Shown in pieces: positions 62,801-64,000 of a stretch of 64,000 nt of DNA (positions within the stretch are counted from its first letter, which is position 1; the number at the start of each line of letters is the position of its first letter). The translations under genes were made by a program, and so were the position numbers. The DNA is from Pedobacter planticolens (lineage in GTDB: Bacteria > Bacteroidota > Bacteroidia > Sphingobacteriales > Sphingobacteriaceae): the NCBI RefSeq assembly GCF_014172375.1, contig NZ_WNXD01000002.1, positions 868,001-932,000 of the forward strand. The letters are read 5' to 3'. Under the pieces are notes generated by a model that saw nothing but the letters and a program-made list of their open reading frames with translations, had not been told where the DNA came from and ran no database searches.

Positions 62801-63109
62801 GCCGCCCTCAATCGGAATTACATAGATGTCGTTGTTGCCATCGTAATTGCCAGTAAAGGCTATAAATTTCCCATTGGGAGAAAATACTGGGCTTTGTTCA
62901 ACCGCTGGGTTTATAGTTAACCTACGCGGATTGCTTCCATTTAAGTCAGAAATCCATATATCGCCGCCATACACAAAAGCTAAATTGTTATTGCTTACTG
63001 CGGGGCTACGCAATAATAAAGTCTCATTATTTTGAGCCTTAGAAACATTTATAAGGCAAATAGATAAGCTTGCCAATAAAAAGAGGCGATTTAATTTGAT
63101 GATCTTCAT
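59810..63109 (-). CDS. Secreted S41 peptidase, tricorn-protease-like
   Basis: The 1099-residue protein has a signal peptide (to about residue 25) and two beta-propeller regions built from repeats such as QSPVFSPNGKFIAFTG, WSPDGKYISYLSDK, WSPDSKKLFYSD and WSPDSKWISYVA (about residues 30-580). A Lys/Glu-rich linker (about 575-625) leads to a PDZ-like domain (about 790-880) and an S41 core with MDERNNGGGSVADYV and the nucleophile Ser in NAGSGGDMMPYMF. Tricorn homologues degrade peptides. It starts 24 bases after the M28 peptidase gene, pointing to joint expression. Confidence 0.93.
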   Translation of the reverse strand: MKIIKLNRLFLLASLSICLINVSKAQNNETLLLRSPAVSNNNLAFVYGGDIWISDLNGSNPRRLTINPAVEQSPVFSPNGKFIAFTGNYDGNNDIYVIPIEGGAPKRVTYHPNADLVKGWLSDDELYFTSTRDYNYALTSRMHRIKVDGTGEKALPMPEAVQGSPSADKRYWAYIKNTDPTDRANVAFKRYRGGGMPTVWIFDTTTQNIEIIPGSNSNNVKPQWVGNKVYFLSDKDLTLNLYSYDVSSKKVEKLTNFKDFDIKSLTGGNGKLAFEQGGRIHLFDVATNKENAVAINIQADAPYKRSHYNELASDVRNYEISPKGVRALFESRGEIFTVPKEKGDARNISNSPGSYEKYPAWSPDGKYISYLSDKNGKYQLVLQNQVTKGEPEYIDLGSTYFYFQPTWSPDSKKLFYSDSHLNLFYIDIDSRKPILVKQDKLGSHTNRTYNMLQPTWSPDSKWISYVATLPSTVSAIFIYNVEKATHTQITDGMSDVANPSFSKDGKYLFFMASTDIGLAGSGLHMSAYQRPVNFSAYALILAKKTPSLYKTESDEETVKADEPAPKKEEPKKDDKKSADKKETDTKAKPAEAKPTVIDLDDLSNRIIALPMANGLSSLDGAVDGQLLYVKNGELNAIDLAKMESKSLITGINGFGVSSDGKSMIYTSRGGYYIVPAAQKPATSETGKIKLEGVKVLVDPAAEWKQMFNEVWNMEKEYFYAENMHGADWPAIKVKYEKFLPYVNHRSDLAYLFNEMMGEMVVGHNYIYPGDEPTATSIAIGMLGADYEMENGYYKIKKIFNRLDWNPSFKAPLAEPGLNINEGDYIVAVNGIPLTSETSIYSLFDYKVGKQVAIKVNSKPSLVGAREVVVVPISIASEMELRKMDWVERNRKKVDQLSNGEIAYVYMPNTGQDGFTYFNRYYFSQMDKKALLMDERNNGGGSVADYVIDLLSRELVSYWAIRDGKSFTTPGNGIFGPKAMLINENAGSGGDMMPYMFKTKGLGKLVGRTTMGILVGISGYPQLLDGGSITSPNFGIYDTNGKWIIENEGVAPDIFVEQTPKDLLEGKDPQLERTIKLLQEEMKTYKYPNVAKPKDPIRGH

Positions 63110-63133
63110 GTTTAGTTTTTTTGGTTTAAAAAT

Positions 63134-64000
63134 TTATTGTCTTCCAGTCAATGGCGGGATACGAGTTGGTGTATCAATTCCTTTTATAATGCTTACCGCA
63201 CTTTTAGCAATTGCTTTAATAGTTGATAAAATGTTTTCTACATCAAGGGTTTTGTATTCGTCGGTAACTTGATGATAGTGTTTATCAATATCAATTTGAT
63301 CTGTACTAATGGTATGTGCTGGAACGCCCAAAGCGGCTAAAGTAGCATTATCACTTCGGTAAAATAAGTTTTGTTCGGTATAAGGATCTGGATGGAAAGT
63401 GAATTCCGTTCCTTCTAAATTCTTCTGTAAAATCTTTCCGAAATCAGATCTTTCATAACCGGTAATAAAGGCTGTGTTTTTTCCAAATTTGCTGTCTTTA
63501 CCAATCATTTCGATATTAAACATGGCAACAACATCATCTGGGTTTAGTTGTTGTGAAAAATAACGAGCGCCATAACCACCAATTTCTTCAGCTGTAAAAG
63601 CCACAAAAATTAAAGTGCGTTCATTGTTCTTTAGTTTTTTATAATATTTGGCTAAGGCAATCATGGCCGAAGTTCCAGAAGCATCATCATCAGCGCCGTT
63701 CATAATGCTATCGCCTTCTTTTGGAGTTACAATTCCCATGTGATCATAATGACCAGAAAAAATAACCAATTCTTTCGCTTTAGATTTACCAGGAATGATA
63801 CCAGCAACATTAAATAAAGGCATTTTCACTACTTCATTTTTCAACTCAACCTTAAAGTCTTTCGCAACAGTATCCTTGTCTAAAATGAAAACTAGCGCAC
63901 TAGGTTTTGCAGGAGTTAAATCTTTTTCATCAACAGCCCTAGCAGATTGAGTTTTTAAACGGTTAAACATATCCACAAACTTCACGTCAACTAATACCAA
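63134..64000 (-). CDS. M28 family zinc aminopeptidase-like protein (N-terminus outside window)
   Basis: Only the C-terminal 288 residues are in the window; the gene continues past base 64000. The two-zinc site is complete: SGHYDHMG (His), NGADDDASGTSAM (bridging Asp), FTAEEIGGYGA (catalytic Glu and zinc Glu), IEMIGKD (Asp) and DKHYHQVTD (His). M28 enzymes release N-terminal residues from peptides, usually outside the cytoplasm; the signal peptide is expected beyond the window. It lies directly upstream of the S41 peptidase gene. Confidence 0.92.
   Translation of the reverse strand: MVLVDVKFVDMFNRLKTQSARAVDEKDLTPAKPSALVFILDKDTVAKDFKVELKNEVVKMPLFNVAGIIPGKSKAKELVIFSGHYDHMGIVTPKEGDSIMNGADDDASGTSAMIALAKYYKKLKNNERTLIFVAFTAEEIGGYGARYFSQQLNPDDVVAMFNIEMIGKDSKFGKNTAFITGYERSDFGKILQKNLEGTEFTFHPDPYTEQNLFYRSDNATLAALGVPAHTISTDQIDIDKHYHQVTDEYKTLDVENILSTIKAIAKSAVSIIKGIDTPTRIPPLTGRQ

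Overview
The window is AT-rich chromosomal DNA of a Bacteroidota bacterium, most probably a Sphingobacteriaceae member close to Pedobacter. The evidence is a SusC/SusD pair, the gliding-motility lipoprotein gene gldH, the holB-ricT-gldH order, many CarboxypepD_reg/outer-membrane beta-barrel proteins, TAnnTTTG-type -7 promoter boxes placed just before genes (def, ruvX, ffh, metG, the tRNA locus), and several TTG/GTG starts. The genus is inferred from overall gene content and was not tested.

Layout. 1-2.5 kb: end of a carboxypeptidase-regulatory-domain protein, def, an M16 peptidase. 2.8-12.7 kb: htpG, a membrane metallophosphoesterase, an outer-membrane beta-barrel protein, a DUF4397 lipoprotein, a TlpA-like thioredoxin, two tandem small acidic paralogues, a second phosphoesterase and a small membrane protein. 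12.7-13.7 kb: a non-coding array of thirteen 21-nt units, then a REP-associated transposase (RAYT) between inverted REP sequences. 13.7-35.5 kb: largely core functions: comM, ffh, a DUF5916 and a DUF3078 protein, a six-gene minus-strand run (ruvX, O-methyltransferase, two LysM glucosaminidases, two envelope proteins), a marR-TonB-receptor unit, holB-ricT-gldH, a thioredoxin, murF and an M14 carboxypeptidase. 36-41 kb: a susC-susD-lipoprotein operon with no nearby carbohydrate enzyme. 41-45.3 kb: a secreted protein, doxX, an LD-carboxypeptidase and metG.

45.4-51.5 kb is the accessory-looking part. It holds an SGNH hydrolase between direct repeats of the metG 3' end, a membrane protein gene between tRNA-3'-end-like scars, three unknown genes, a tRNA-Arg(CCU)/GIY-YIG cassette in which the 5' half of the tRNA is duplicated and interrupted, a gene preceded by two arrays of 11-nt repeats, and a MITE-like element. 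51.5-64 kb: an SDR oxidoreductase, a five-gene operon of secreted/lipoprotein genes of unknown function, a DUF1579 protein, a lipoprotein, a possible thiamine pyrophosphokinase, a GNAT acetyltransferase, and a secreted peptidase pair (S41 tricorn-like and the C-terminal part of an M28 peptidase).

The best candidates for undescribed biology are (1) the tRNA-Arg/GIY-YIG cassette, (2) the exact 21-bp-period palindromic array beside the RAYT, (3) the two 4 x 11-nt arrays upstream of an unknown gene, and (4) the five-gene envelope operon. Several families of short palindromic intergenic repeats also occur through the window. All calls come from reading the sequence; no database search was run.
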